A stretch of DNA of 64,000 nucleotides from positions 124,001-188,000 of the forward strand of contig NZ_JABYQT010000003.1 of NCBI RefSeq assembly GCF_020075495.1, written 5' to 3'. This document shows, piece after piece, positions 1-8,788 of the stretch. How positions within the stretch are numbered: position 1 is the stretch's first letter; each line of letters begins with the position of its first letter. The notes below the pieces were generated by a model that saw only the letters and a list, made by a program, of their open reading frames with translations, was not told where the DNA came from and did no database searches. The stretch comes from Vreelandella aquamarina. GTDB taxonomy: Bacteria; Pseudomonadota; Gammaproteobacteria; Pseudomonadales; Halomonadaceae. The translations under genes and the position numbers were made by a program.

Positions 1-721
1 GGCCAGTACCGCTTAGCTGAACTGCTAGCGTATCCTGATAGTAAATTACCTCTTCACTAATGTCTGGCTTGACGCTCTCATCCTTTAACAAGGGGAGCAG
101 GGCGCGCAGCTCATCTTTGGATGGGCAGGTGCCAAGACGATGAACATCGCTCTGGTAGAAAAGGCACATTCCGCTGGCCTGGCAGGTAGCAAGCCAGCGT
201 TCTGCGTAACGTTCCATTATCTGGCTGATGGATTCAAGTCTTTGAATGTCATGGATAATTAATGAGTGTATCGCCTTGAGGCAGGCCTGCTGATCCGCCA
301 TTCGCCTGGCATCAAGCAGCCGCCACTGATGGGTGGCTATCTCCATCAATGCCTCGACGTCACGCGCAGATTCTGCCTTCGCTGCAGGCGAGTAACCGAC
401 ATAAGCCAGTACCTGATGTTTGTCTTTTAGCGTACGATAAGCGAGCGACGTATCGATCAGCTCCTGCACGCTGCAGACGGAAAGTAGTTGGTGATCCGTT
501 TTAGTTATATTTTTCAAAGGGGAGTGGTAAACCAGTTCCAATCGCTTTTTGGGAAGACATTGATAGATGACGATCGGATGGGTTTTATCGTTCACGAGGG
601 CGTGAAGCGCTTTGACTAGTTGCTCAAAAAGTTCGTCATGGCCGGAGGCCGACAAGAGTAAAAAGCCTTGGTCGTGAAAATTCTCAGAACGCCAATCCGG
701 TAGGTAAGATATTTCACTCAT
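1..721 (-). CDS. Phytochrome PHY-domain-like protein, C-terminus beyond window
   Basis: The frame is open from an ATG at 721 to the window edge, about 240 residues. A GGAGG lies five bases before the ATG, which supports this start. Residues about 150-230 resemble a bacteriophytochrome PHY domain, with a long helix followed by a segment ending in HRLGTCPSKDELRALL, like the LG-x-TP motif of that family. About 130 N-terminal residues could be a degenerate GAF fold, but I see no PAS domain or usual biliverdin-binding segment. The output domain (kinase, GGDEF or other) lies outside the window. The gene is divergent from a small HTH regulator. The family call is by motif memory only and is moderate at best. 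Confidence 0.5.
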   Translation of the reverse strand, partial: MSEISYLPDWRSENFHDQGFLLLSASGHDELFEQLVKALHALVNDKTHPIVIYQCLPKKRLELVYHSPLKNITKTDHQLLSVCSVQELIDTSLAYRTLKDKHQVLAYVGYSPAAKAESARDVEALMEIATHQWRLLDARRMADQQACLKAIHSLIIHDIQRLESISQIMERYAERWLATCQASGMCLFYQSDVHRLGTCPSKDELRALLPLLKDESVKPDISEEVIYYQDTLAVQLSGTG

Positions 722-776
722 TTGAACCTCCAGCTCAGCATCAAGTCCTGCACTTTCAGCTTCGAGAAGCGTGAAG

Positions 777-856
777 TGTAAAATACGACTTTACATTGAA
801 TTTTCGATTCAATCAAAAAGTGAACCGCTATTCAACCATCGTTGAAGAATCGATTC
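777..856. promoter_or_regulatory. Cluster of inverted repeats in a divergent promoter region
   Basis: Four palindromic elements lie between the PHY-like gene and the HTH regulator. They are TGTAAA-N7-TTTACA (777-795), TTGAAT-N5-ATTCAA (796-812), TTCAAC-N4-GTTGAA (831-846) and the perfect palindrome GAATCGATTC (847-856). The second and fourth share TCGATTCA. The spacing and position suggest operators for the adjacent HTH protein or another regulator (inference). Confidence 0.5.
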
Positions 857-867
857 ACATTGGGGGC

Positions 868-1278
868 ATGAATGAAAAAATTATGTTTGCGCAGCGCTTA
901 AAAACAGCCATGGAATCCGCCGGCTATGATGTTCGCCCATCAACGCTGGAGCGGGAGTTCAACCTGCGCTACTGGGGAAAACCGATCACCTTCCAGGCCG
1001 TCAGACGTTGGCTGCGCGGTGACTCGATCCCTAATCAAGACAAGCTACAGCTTCTGGCAAAGTGGCTGCGCATTGATCCTCACTATTTACGCTACGGCGA
1101 AGGGAGTGCCAACAACGCCTGTGAGCCCTCTTCCCCTCTGGAGGCATCATTCACCAATGAAGAGCGGCAGATATTATCGCTGTATCGAAGCCTGCCCATT
1201 GCCCAGCGCAAGGTAGTGCGCAAGGTGCTGGAGACATTCGTCAGGGCGTATGCAACCGGTGAAACCGGCAAGGCATAG
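868..1278 (+). CDS. Small HTH transcriptional regulator
   Basis: This 136-residue protein begins at ATG 868, preceded by a G-rich ribosome-binding site. An in-frame TTG at 796 lies inside the palindrome cluster and is a less likely start. Residues about 5-75 look like an XRE/phage-repressor-type helix-turn-helix: an N-terminal FAQRLKTAMESAG helix, then TFQAVRRWLRGDSIP, then KLQLLAKWLRIDPHYLRYGE. The C-terminal half is a predicted helical tail, probably for dimerisation. It is a DNA-binding regulator of unknown target. Its own upstream region carries several inverted repeats, so autoregulation is plausible. A terminator follows the stop. Confidence 0.7.
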   Translation: MNEKIMFAQRLKTAMESAGYDVRPSTLEREFNLRYWGKPITFQAVRRWLRGDSIPNQDKLQLLAKWLRIDPHYLRYGEGSANNACEPSSPLEASFTNEERQILSLYRSLPIAQRKVVRKVLETFVRAYATGETGKA

Positions 1279-1328
1279 CGCTCCCTCCCCAGACCATCTG
1301 CCTTGCACGGTGGTTACCTGCCGTCTGG

Positions 1329-1363
1329 AACCCTCATGACCCTAATGGGCATGAGGGTTTTTT
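1329..1363 (+). terminator. Rho-independent terminator after the HTH gene
   Basis: CCCTCATG pairs with CATGAGGG (1331-1338 with 1350-1357). An inner CCC/GGG pair closes a TAAT loop, with one bulged A. A run of six T follows. Confidence 0.85.
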
Positions 1364-1378
1364 ATCGGCTCAAGAGTC

Positions 1379-2089
1379 TCAAAAATGGCGTACGAGCCTG
1401 CCAAAGGCGCTATCGAAGAAAGCCGCCATCCGCTCGATCAGGCGGGTGATGTAGGAGTTGCACAGTAGCCAGGGAAGCACGACCAGCGCGATGGCCAGCG
1501 CCCCGAAGTAGACATCGCTTACCCAGTGACCACCCACCATGATGCGCGGCAGCGTCACAAAGATGGCAACCGCTACCGCAAGCGAGGCGATCAGGCGATC
1601 GGCAAAGCGCAGCATGAAGCTGGCAAATATCATGGCCAGCAGGCCGTGGTCGCTGGGAAAGCTGTTGGAGGCGGTCGCCTTGGCGTCCAGGTAGGTGTAG
1701 TCGTTGAGAAGGTTGACGCCATCGTGCCACAGGGTAGGGCTTGGGCGTGCCATCAACAGGTGCATGTGCAGCATCTCGCCCAGCAGCGCACCCACTGCCG
1801 ACATGATCAAGCCGATCGCCAGCCACTTGGGCCAGCTTCCGTTCCTATCGCGCAGCATGGCAAAAAACAGCATCACAAGCAGTACGCCGAACATTACCTT
1901 GTCAAAGGCGCGAGTATTGAGCAGAGCCAGCGCCTCGACCCAGCGCGGGTATACCGGGCTGATAAACTGATTGAAAAAGAAGAAGACGTCATCATCCAGC
2001 TTGGTCCAGAACAGCACGGACGGCAGCCACCAGCTGAGAATCAGGGCCAAGCCCAGCAGGTTATAAAACAGAATACGACGAATTTGCAT
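1379..2089 (-). CDS. PAP2-superfamily membrane phosphatase
   Basis: This 236-residue protein has about six membrane segments and the PAP2 phosphatase signature. RP is at 115-116, SFPSDHG at 143-149 and R182 with GGHWVSD at 186-192, supplying the two catalytic histidines and the phosphate-binding arginine. Family members dephosphorylate lipid phosphates such as undecaprenyl-PP or phosphatidylglycerophosphate, or transfer phosphate to lipid A. The substrate cannot be told from sequence. It acts in the inner membrane with its active site facing the periplasm. It is convergent with the HTH gene and lies downstream of a TetR gene on the same strand, about 130 bases apart, with an AT palindrome in between. 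Confidence 0.85.
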   Translation of the reverse strand: MQIRRILFYNLLGLALILSWWLPSVLFWTKLDDDVFFFFNQFISPVYPRWVEALALLNTRAFDKVMFGVLLVMLFFAMLRDRNGSWPKWLAIGLIMSAVGALLGEMLHMHLLMARPSPTLWHDGVNLLNDYTYLDAKATASNSFPSDHGLLAMIFASFMLRFADRLIASLAVAVAIFVTLPRIMVGGHWVSDVYFGALAIALVVLPWLLCNSYITRLIERMAAFFDSAFGRLVRHF

Positions 2090-2129
2090 GGCAACACTCT
2101 CACGGACTTAACAGATAGACGGTGGTAGT

Positions 2130-2141
2130 CTAATTAATTAG
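2130..2141. promoter_or_regulatory. Perfect AT-rich palindrome upstream of the PAP2 gene
   Basis: CTAATTAATTAG is a perfect 12-bp palindrome about 40 bases upstream of the PAP2 start codon, in the position of a promoter or operator. A similar ACTAATTAGT lies before the MFS gene at 8714. Confidence 0.35.
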
Positions 2142-2218
2142 CCTGTTAATGAACAGTGTTTCGTAACTAGCCCTGCCGTCAATGACAGCAAAGAGAGATT
2201 GAAATAGTGGCAAATGCA

Positions 2219-2785
2219 CTAGGTCGAACTATTCGAGGCTATGGCATTGGCGACAGTTGCGCGGGCGTGGGCGAGCACGGAACGCCACTCGGACGGGGAT
2301 GGATCTGCCAAGCCTAGCCCGCGTAATAAAAACAGCCCCTCCATGGCGAGAACGGCTTGGCGAATCTCTTTACTCATTGTGCTGTCACCGTCGAAAAGAT
2401 CCAGAATCGAGCGGTAGTAGTCTCTTGCCGGGCGTGATTTCTCCGGCGACTGAAGCAGCGCCGTCATGAGGAAGGCGGAGCGGCGGATAAGGCGATCATC
2501 CTCGGTGAGTGCCTCATCCAGGTAGGCCAGCAGACGCTTATGCTTATGCTGCCAGTCGCTTCCCGCTCGCGTTTGAACGGCGTGCTGCACGCGGTCGATT
2601 TCACGTTGCAAGACAGCCGCGACCAGGTCGTCCTTGGTCGCGAAGCTATACACCAGGCCACCCTTGCTGATACCCGCTCGTTCGGCCACGGCGTCGAGAG
2701 TGAACTGACGTCCGCCGCTCTCCATGATGATGGCATCGGCTGCATCCAGAATGCGGTCGAGTGAAATCTCTTTTTTGCGTGCCAT
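2219..2785 (-). CDS. TetR/AcrR-family transcriptional regulator
   Basis: This 188-residue protein starts at ATG 2785 after a GAGAG ribosome-binding site. The N-terminus (about 8-54) is a TetR DNA-binding domain with the recognition region FTLDAVAERAGISKGGLVYSF. The remainder is a variable helical ligand-binding and dimerisation domain. TetR proteins usually repress a neighbouring gene and release DNA on ligand binding. Candidate targets are the divergent FAD oxidoreductase, the PAP2 gene downstream, or its own promoter. A widely spaced inverted repeat lies directly upstream. The ligand is unknown. Confidence 0.88.
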   Translation of the reverse strand: MARKKEISLDRILDAADAIIMESGGRQFTLDAVAERAGISKGGLVYSFATKDDLVAAVLQREIDRVQHAVQTRAGSDWQHKHKRLLAYLDEALTEDDRLIRRSAFLMTALLQSPEKSRPARDYYRSILDLFDGDSTMSKEIRQAVLAMEGLFLLRGLGLADPSPSEWRSVLAHARATVANAIASNSST

Positions 2786-2817
2786 AGGACTCTCTATTGC
2801 GTTGACAACTGCTCTGC

Positions 2818-2867
2818 GTGCATGAGCAACGGCGCTGATGAATCTAGCGTCATTTTACCTCATGCAC
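2818..2867. promoter_or_regulatory. Inverted repeat in the TetR/oxidoreductase intergenic region
   Basis: GTGCATGAG (2818-2826) and CTCATGCAC (2859-2867) are perfect 9-bp inverted arms 32 bases apart, 30-80 bases upstream of the tetR start codon. This may be a pair of operator half-sites. Nothing else is evident in the 263-base gap to the oxidoreductase. Confidence 0.3.
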
Positions 2868-3048
2868 ACCGTATTGCGCCCGAAAGCCTTCCGCAGCGGT
2901 TATGCCTGCTTTCTTCGTTTCACTGCATTGATCGATCACGCCAAAAAAGCCCACTTTTTATTTTCCGACTGAGCAGTCATAATCCCGCCCCGACTTTTGA
3001 GCGCCTCTCCTGAGCCGCTTTTTCACGAGATACGAGGGTTTATTTGCG

Positions 3049-4491
3049 ATGAAGTTATCCAGACGCAACTTTCTTTTGACGGCTGGCGCGGGCGTTGCTG
3101 GCGGTGTGCTGGGCGGTTTTCTGGGTGCCACTTACGGCGCCCGGCCCGGCTGGCGTGTGGAGTCGCAGATCCCTCGCGCGGAAGGTGTCACCACTTCGGA
3201 CACCTTGCCCGCGGAAGCCGATGTCGTAGTGATCGGCGGCGGCATCGCCGGGCTTTCCACGGCGCTGTTTCTCAACCAGAAGGGGCTCGATACGGTGGTG
3301 CTTGAAAAGGGCGTGGTGGCCGGCGAGCAGTCGAGCCGCGCCTTTGGCTGGGTCTACTCCAACCACTGGGATCTGGGCAAGCTGGAGCTCGCCAACCGCT
3401 CCAAGGCGATCTGGGCGGGGTTTGCCGAGCGCTTTGGTGAGGACATCGGCTTTCGTCAGACCGGCAACTACTCACTCCTGGCCACCGACGATGAGGTGAG
3501 CGCGAGCCGTGAGTGGCTTGCCGAGGCGAAGCAGATTCAGCCGCAGACCGATGCACGACTGGTCACCGGCGCCGCGTTGAACCGGCTCCTGCCTCAGGGC
3601 GCCGAGCAGTACGCCGGCGTGCTCCATCAGCCCAGTGACGGCACCGCCGAGCCGCGCTACTCGGTCTCGCGTATCGCTCGGGGCGCGATGAATGAAGGGG
3701 TGCGGATCATCTCGCCCTGTGCGGCCCGCACCATCGACCGCCAGGGCGGCCGGATCGTCGGCGTGCATACCGAGCAGGGCTATATCAGAACGTCCCGGGT
3801 CGTGCTGGCGGGTGGGGCCTGGTCGTCGCTGTTTGCCGGCAACCTGGGCGTGCATCTGCCGCAACTCACGATTGCGTCGTCCATGCAGCGTTTGAGCCGG
3901 ATCGACAACGCCTTGCCCGGCGCCGGCTACGGGCCGGACTTCGCCTGGCGCCAGATGGACACCGGCGAAACCGCCGTGGGCGTGTCGACCAACGTCGCGC
4001 CCATCACCACCGACAGCTTCCGCATGCTGCTGGATTTCATCCCGGCGCTGAAGCACTCCGGCGACCTGCTCAAGGTGCGCCTGTCGAGCGACTTCTTCGC
4101 CTCGCTCAACATGGCCTCGACATGGTCCGCCCACGAGGTCACGCCCTTCGAGCAAGTGCGCATGCTCTCAGGGCACGTGGACGAAAAGGAGGTGGAAACG
4201 GCCCTGACGAACCTGCGCCGCGCCTACCCGCAGTATGAAAACGCCGAGGTGCGCGAACGCTGGGCGGGCATGATCGACGCGACCCCGGACTCTACCCAGG
4301 TGATCTCCGAGGTGCCGGACAACGACGGCCTGTTCGTGATCACCGGCTTCTCCGGCAATGGCCTGACCACGGCGCCAGCCTCCGGCGAAATGCTCGCCGA
4401 AATGATCGCCGGGGAATCAACCACCTGCGACCCCTCTATCTATCGCTTTAGCCGCTTCACCGATGGCTCGGAGTATGTCTTCCGCCACTGA
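3049..4491 (+). CDS. Tat-exported FAD-dependent oxidoreductase (DAO family)
   Basis: This 480-residue protein opens with a twin-arginine signal (SRRNFLL at 4-10, then a glycine/alanine-rich hydrophobic stretch), so it is probably exported folded to the periplasm or anchored there. A Rossmann FAD motif GGGIAG occupies 63-68, followed by the E of LEKG at the strand end. The C-terminal ITGFSGNGLTTAP region is typical of D-amino-acid-dehydrogenase/glycine-oxidase-like flavoproteins, which oxidise amines or amino acids. The substrate is not known. It stands alone, divergent from the TetR gene. A strong hairpin separates it from valS. Confidence 0.85.
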   Translation: MKLSRRNFLLTAGAGVAGGVLGGFLGATYGARPGWRVESQIPRAEGVTTSDTLPAEADVVVIGGGIAGLSTALFLNQKGLDTVVLEKGVVAGEQSSRAFGWVYSNHWDLGKLELANRSKAIWAGFAERFGEDIGFRQTGNYSLLATDDEVSASREWLAEAKQIQPQTDARLVTGAALNRLLPQGAEQYAGVLHQPSDGTAEPRYSVSRIARGAMNEGVRIISPCAARTIDRQGGRIVGVHTEQGYIRTSRVVLAGGAWSSLFAGNLGVHLPQLTIASSMQRLSRIDNALPGAGYGPDFAWRQMDTGETAVGVSTNVAPITTDSFRMLLDFIPALKHSGDLLKVRLSSDFFASLNMASTWSAHEVTPFEQVRMLSGHVDEKEVETALTNLRRAYPQYENAEVRERWAGMIDATPDSTQVISEVPDNDGLFVITGFSGNGLTTAPASGEMLAEMIAGESTTCDPSIYRFSRFTDGSEYVFRH

Positions 4492-4510
4492 TGACGTGGG
4501 CGCCTGAAAC

Positions 4511-4538
4511 ACCAACGCCACCCTGAGGTGGCGTTGGT
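4511..4538. terminator. Bidirectional hairpin between convergent genes
   Basis: ACCAACGCCACC (4511-4522) and GGTGGCGTTGGT (4527-4538) form a perfect 12-bp stem with a CTGA loop between the convergent oxidoreductase and valS genes. Neither side has a good T tract, so termination may be inefficient or Rho-assisted. Confidence 0.6.
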
Positions 4539-4562
4539 AGCAGGTCATTGTTTCCAGCGGAC

Positions 4563-7409
4563 CTAGAGCGCTTCGATCTTGGCCTTCTGCTCTTCGAGCA
4601 GTTTCCTGGCGGACTGGAACTCGGCAAGCTTGCCGCGTTCTTTCTCGATTACGGCATCCGGGGCCTTGGCGATAAAGCCTTCATTGCCCAGTTTCTTCTC
4701 GATGCCGCCAATCAGCTTGTCCTGTTTCTCGATCTCTTTTGTCAAGCGGGCAAGCTCGGCGTCCTTGTCGATCAGATCCGCCATCGGCACCAGCACTTCC
4801 ATATCACCCACCAGCTGGGTGGCAGAAAGCGGGGCATCAGCGGGGTTGGCAAGCCAGGTGACGCTTTCCAGCTTGGCGAGCTTGGCCAGGAAACGACGGT
4901 TGCTTTCGAGCCGCTCGGCGTCCTCGGGCTGGCCCTTGGTCAGCAGCACGTCCAGCGGCTTGCCCGGGGCGATGTTCATCTCGGCGCGAATGTTACGCAC
5001 GGCGATGATCACGCCTTTCAGCCACTCGATATCGCGGCTGGCCTGCTCGTCGATTCTGCTCTCGTCGGCTTCCGGCCAGGCCTGCAGCATCAAGGAGGCA
5101 CCTTCGCCCATGAAGGTGCCGGCCAGGGGCGATACGCGCTGCCAGATCTCTTCGGTGATGTAAGGCATCATCGGGTGCGCCAGACGCAGGATGGTTTCGA
5201 GGACGCGTACCAGCGTGCGGCGGGTGCCGCGCTTGGCCTCGATGGTGGCACTTTCGTCCCACAGCACCGGCTTGGAAAGCTCCAGGTACCAGTCGCAGTA
5301 CTCGTTCCAGACGAACTCGTAAAGCGCTTGAGAGGCGTGATCGAAGCGGTACTCGTTCATCGCGCGGGTTACCTGGGCTTCGGTCTTCTGCAGCTCGGAA
5401 ATGATCCAGCGGTCGGCAAGCGAAAGCTCGACCTCGCTGCCGTCGGTGCCGCAATCCTCGCCCTCGGCGTTCATCAGTACGTAGCGTGAGGCGTTCCACA
5501 GCTTGTTGCAGAAGTTGCGGTAACCTTCCAGGCGATTCATGTCGAACTTGATATCACGCCCGGTCGTCGCCTGGGACAGGAAGGTAAAGCGCAGTGCGTC
5601 GGTGCCATGGGGCTCGATGCCGTCCTTGAACTCTTCCTTGGTCGCCTTGGCAATCGCCTTGGCTTTCTGGGGCTGCATCATGTTGCCGGTACGCTTTTCC
5701 AGCAGCGCCTCTAGGCTGATGCCATCGATCAGGTCGATCGGGTCGAGCACGTTGCCCTTGGACTTGGACATCTTCTGGCCCTGGCCGTCGCGCACCAGGC
5801 CATGCACGTAGACGGTCTTGAAGGGCACCTGGTCGGTGAACTTGAGCGTCAGCATGATCATCCGGGCGACCCAGAAGAAGATGATGTCAAAGCCCGTCAC
5901 CAGTACGCTGGTGGGGTGGAAGGTCTCGAGTTCCGGCGTCTTCTCCGGCCAGCCGAGCGTGCCGAAGGTCCAGAGGCCCGAGCTGAACCAGGTATCCAGC
6001 ACGTCGTCGTCCTGGGTCAGGGTGACGTCGGCGGAAAGGCCGTGCTTCTCGCGGGCCTCTTCCTCGGTACGCGCCACATAGACGTTGCCCTGCTCGTCGT
6101 ACCAGGCGGGGATGCGGTGGCCCCACCAGAGCTGGCGGGAAATACACCAGTCCTGGAGATCGCGCATCCAGGCGAAGTACATGTTCTCGTAGTTCTTCGG
6201 CACGAACTGGATGTCGCCTTTTTCCACCGCCTCGATCGCCGGTTTGGCGAGGCTTTCGACCGCCACGAACCACTGATCGGTCAGAAGCGGCTCGATGACA
6301 TCACCCGAGCGGTCGCCATAGGGCAGGGTGTTGTTGACGGTTTCGACTTCGACCAGAAGGCCGAGCGCGTCCATGTCGGCGACGATCTGCTTACGCGCCT
6401 CGAAACGGTCGAGGCCCGCGTACTTGGCGGGCAGGCTCGCGTCTTCCTCCGGCTGGGGCTGACCCTTGAGATCGAAGATCTCTGCACGCTCGAGAATCGT
6501 GGCGTCTTTCGAGAAGACGTTGATCAACAGATGGTTCTGGCGCTTGCCGACCTCGTAGTCGTTGAAGTCGTGGGCCGGGGTGATCTTCACGCAGCCCGAG
6601 CCTTTCTCCATGTCCGCGTGTTCATCGGCGACCACCGGAATGCGCCGGCCGACCAGCGGCAGCTCGATGAACGTGCCGACCAGTGACGCGTAGCGTTCGT
6701 CTTCCGGGTTGACCGCCACGCCGGTATCGCCCAGAAGCGTTTCCGGACGCGTGGTGGCCACGATGATGTGATCCTTGCCATCAGCGGTCTTGACGCCATC
6801 GGCCAGCGGGTAGCGGAAGTGCCAGAAGCTGCCCTGCTGCTCCTTGTTCTCGACTTCCAGATCGGAAATCGCGGTGTGCAGGGTGGGGTCCCAGTTGACC
6901 AGGCGCTTGCCGCGGTAGATCAGATTCTCCTCGTGCAGACGCACGAAGACTTCCTGAACGGCCTTGTAGAAACCGTCGTCCATGGTGAAGCGCTCGCGGG
7001 ACCAGTCGACGCTGGCGCCCATGCGGCGCAGCTGGCGAGTGATATGCCCGCCGGACTCCGCCTTCCACTCCCAGATCTTGTCGGTAAAGGCTTCACGGCC
7101 CAGGTCGTGGCGCGTCTTGCCCTCTTCGGCAGCGACCTTGCGTTCGACCAGCATTTGCGTGGCGATCCCCGCATGATCGGTGCCGACCTGCCACAGCGTG
7201 TTGTTGCCCTGCATGCGCTTCCAGCGCGTCAGGGTATCCATGATGGTGTCCTGGAAGGCGTGACCCATGTGCAGGCTTCCGGTCACGTTGGGCGGTGGAA
7301 TCATGATGGAGAAAGGCGCGCCCTTACCCGACGGGGCAAAGCGGTTATCGGCTTCCCAGCGCTGGTACCAGCGGGTTTCGATCTGTTCGGGTTGGTAGGT
7401 CTTTTCCAT
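4563..7409 (-). CDS. valS: Valyl-tRNA synthetase
   Basis: The enzyme charges tRNA-Val with valine in the cytoplasm. The start at ATG 7409 ([11 protein letters not shown]) aligns with the E. coli N-terminus; a GTG 12 bases upstream is the alternative. The length is 948 residues against 951 in E. coli. The class I HIGH signature appears as HMGH at 47-50 and the KMSKS loop as [12 protein letters not shown] near residue 550. A CP1 editing domain lies between them, and the C-terminus is the tRNA-binding coiled coil rich in E, K and L. In Pseudomonas valS follows pepA-holC directly. Here two accessory genes separate holC from valS. Confidence 0.98.
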   Translation of the reverse strand: MEKTYQPEQIETRWYQRWEADNRFAPSGKGAPFSIMIPPPNVTGSLHMGHAFQDTIMDTLTRWKRMQGNNTLWQVGTDHAGIATQMLVERKVAAEEGKTRHDLGREAFTDKIWEWKAESGGHITRQLRRMGASVDWSRERFTMDDGFYKAVQEVFVRLHEENLIYRGKRLVNWDPTLHTAISDLEVENKEQQGSFWHFRYPLADGVKTADGKDHIIVATTRPETLLGDTGVAVNPEDERYASLVGTFIELPLVGRRIPVVADEHADMEKGSGCVKITPAHDFNDYEVGKRQNHLLINVFSKDATILERAEIFDLKGQPQPEEDASLPAKYAGLDRFEARKQIVADMDALGLLVEVETVNNTLPYGDRSGDVIEPLLTDQWFVAVESLAKPAIEAVEKGDIQFVPKNYENMYFAWMRDLQDWCISRQLWWGHRIPAWYDEQGNVYVARTEEEAREKHGLSADVTLTQDDDVLDTWFSSGLWTFGTLGWPEKTPELETFHPTSVLVTGFDIIFFWVARMIMLTLKFTDQVPFKTVYVHGLVRDGQGQKMSKSKGNVLDPIDLIDGISLEALLEKRTGNMMQPQKAKAIAKATKEEFKDGIEPHGTDALRFTFLSQATTGRDIKFDMNRLEGYRNFCNKLWNASRYVLMNAEGEDCGTDGSEVELSLADRWIISELQKTEAQVTRAMNEYRFDHASQALYEFVWNEYCDWYLELSKPVLWDESATIEAKRGTRRTLVRVLETILRLAHPMMPYITEEIWQRVSPLAGTFMGEGASLMLQAWPEADESRIDEQASRDIEWLKGVIIAVRNIRAEMNIAPGKPLDVLLTKGQPEDAERLESNRRFLAKLAKLESVTWLANPADAPLSATQLVGDMEVLVPMADLIDKDAELARLTKEIEKQDKLIGGIEKKLGNEGFIAKAPDAVIEKERGKLAEFQSARKLLEEQKAKIEAL

Positions 7410-7512
7410 GGATTGGCTCACCGCATCGATGCTTCCCGGAGGAAAGCAGGGAATTCATAAAAATAGGGTCGAAAAAAATGGCGATAAGTATAGCGCGATA
7501 AGGCGCAAGGCG

Positions 7513-8703
7513 TCAGGCCCTGGCTGCGCGGCGATTCAGCTCTCGCATGGCAAGCAGCCCAAGCACCGGCCCCGGCAGCAGCCACCAGATGACCATCAAC
7601 GATTGGCTCGTCCATAGCGTGGTGACCAGCGCGATGGACGGAATGGTCAGCCCGAAGCCGATGGCATTCATCATCGAAAGCGCCGCACCCAACCGCTCGG
7701 GCGGGGCGTAGGCCGAGGCCAGCGCGGAGAACTGCGCCGAATCGGCAATCACGCTCACCCCCCAGACGCCCAGCAGTACCAGCAGCAGCCAAGGCGAGGC
7801 ACCAGCCAACAGCGGATACACCAGACAAAGCGCACCGGAGGTCAGCAGTGCCACAAACGCGACTCGTGCGCTGCCGGCCTGGCGGCTCCACTTTCCTGCC
7901 CATACGCAGCCAGGCAGCCCCAGCGCAATCACCAGAAAGCTGAGCCACGGCTGAAGCCCTGCCGAGAGATCGAGCCTGCCAAGCTCGCGAGCCACCAGAA
8001 AGGGTACCAGGGCCCAGAAGGCGTAAAGCTCCCAGCAGTGGCCGAAATAGCCAAGTGAGGCCTGGCGAAACGCGCGCTGCTTGAAGGCCGCAAGCCCGTC
8101 CCAGGGGCGGCCACCGGTGGCTCTGGCGGGCAGGTGAGAGCCAACGCCCAGGCGCAGGATCAGCGCTGCGGCCAGCAGGGCGAGAAGCGATGCCAGCAGC
8201 AGCGGCCACTGCCAGGGCAGGTGCAGCGTCAAGCCGCGCAGCAGGTGGGGCGAGGCAATGCCGAGCGTCAGCATGCCGACAAGCCAGCCAAGCGCGGCCC
8301 CGGCGTGCCTGGGTGTCCAGCTTACCACCAGCTTCATGCCCAGCGGATAGATACCTGCAAGGCAGAGCCCGGTGGCAAATCGGGCCACGGCGGCCAGCGT
8401 CACGCTGCCAACGACACCAATGAACGCGGCATTGACGAGCGCGCCAAGCACGGCGGAGAGCGCAAACAAGTGGCTTGCCCGCACGCGGTCGGCAAGGCCT
8501 GTCGTGGCAATCAGCAGCGTACCGCTGATAAACCCGGCCTGAACGGCAATGGTGAGCATACCCAGATCACCCTCGCCAAGGCCCACGGCCTCCTGCAGCG
8601 CCAGGCCCACGCCGTTGACGCTGAACCACAGCGAGGTGCCGAACAGCTGGGCGATGACGATCACGGCGAGAGGGTAGCGGGTGAGAACGGAGGTAGACAT
8701 CAT
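7513..8703 (-). CDS. Major facilitator superfamily transporter
   Basis: This 396-residue protein has about twelve hydrophobic segments in two halves, typical of MFS secondary transporters. A charged loop (GLADRVRASHLF) after the second helix corresponds to the MFS motif-A region. The start is at 8703, with a second ATG directly after it; AAGGGG before the pair is a strong ribosome-binding site. The substrate is unknown, and a drug or metabolite exporter is likely by family. It lies upstream of valS on the same strand, with a 103-base gap that probably holds the valS promoter. An ACTAATTAGT palindrome sits just upstream. Confidence 0.85.
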   Translation of the reverse strand: MMSTSVLTRYPLAVIVIAQLFGTSLWFSVNGVGLALQEAVGLGEGDLGMLTIAVQAGFISGTLLIATTGLADRVRASHLFALSAVLGALVNAAFIGVVGSVTLAAVARFATGLCLAGIYPLGMKLVVSWTPRHAGAALGWLVGMLTLGIASPHLLRGLTLHLPWQWPLLLASLLALLAAALILRLGVGSHLPARATGGRPWDGLAAFKQRAFRQASLGYFGHCWELYAFWALVPFLVARELGRLDLSAGLQPWLSFLVIALGLPGCVWAGKWSRQAGSARVAFVALLTSGALCLVYPLLAGASPWLLLVLLGVWGVSVIADSAQFSALASAYAPPERLGAALSMMNAIGFGLTIPSIALVTTLWTSQSLMVIWWLLPGPVLGLLAMRELNRRAARA

Positions 8704-8713
8704 GACCCCTTAT

Positions 8714-8723
8714 ACTAATTAGT
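8714..8723. promoter_or_regulatory. Palindrome immediately upstream of the MFS gene
   Basis: ACTAATTAGT is a perfect palindrome 11-20 bases before the start codon. It overlaps the expected promoter or leader region and could bind a repressor. Confidence 0.35.
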
Positions 8724-8788
8724 TATTATCAGCCTCTTGGCCTGGGAGGGGCAGATGTTTCGGTCCAGTTTGTGCGGCAATGCTTTAG

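Noticed and set aside
4548..5489. Long plus-strand frames opposite valS
   Set aside because: valS is certain on the other strand; the frames are codon-bias shadows.
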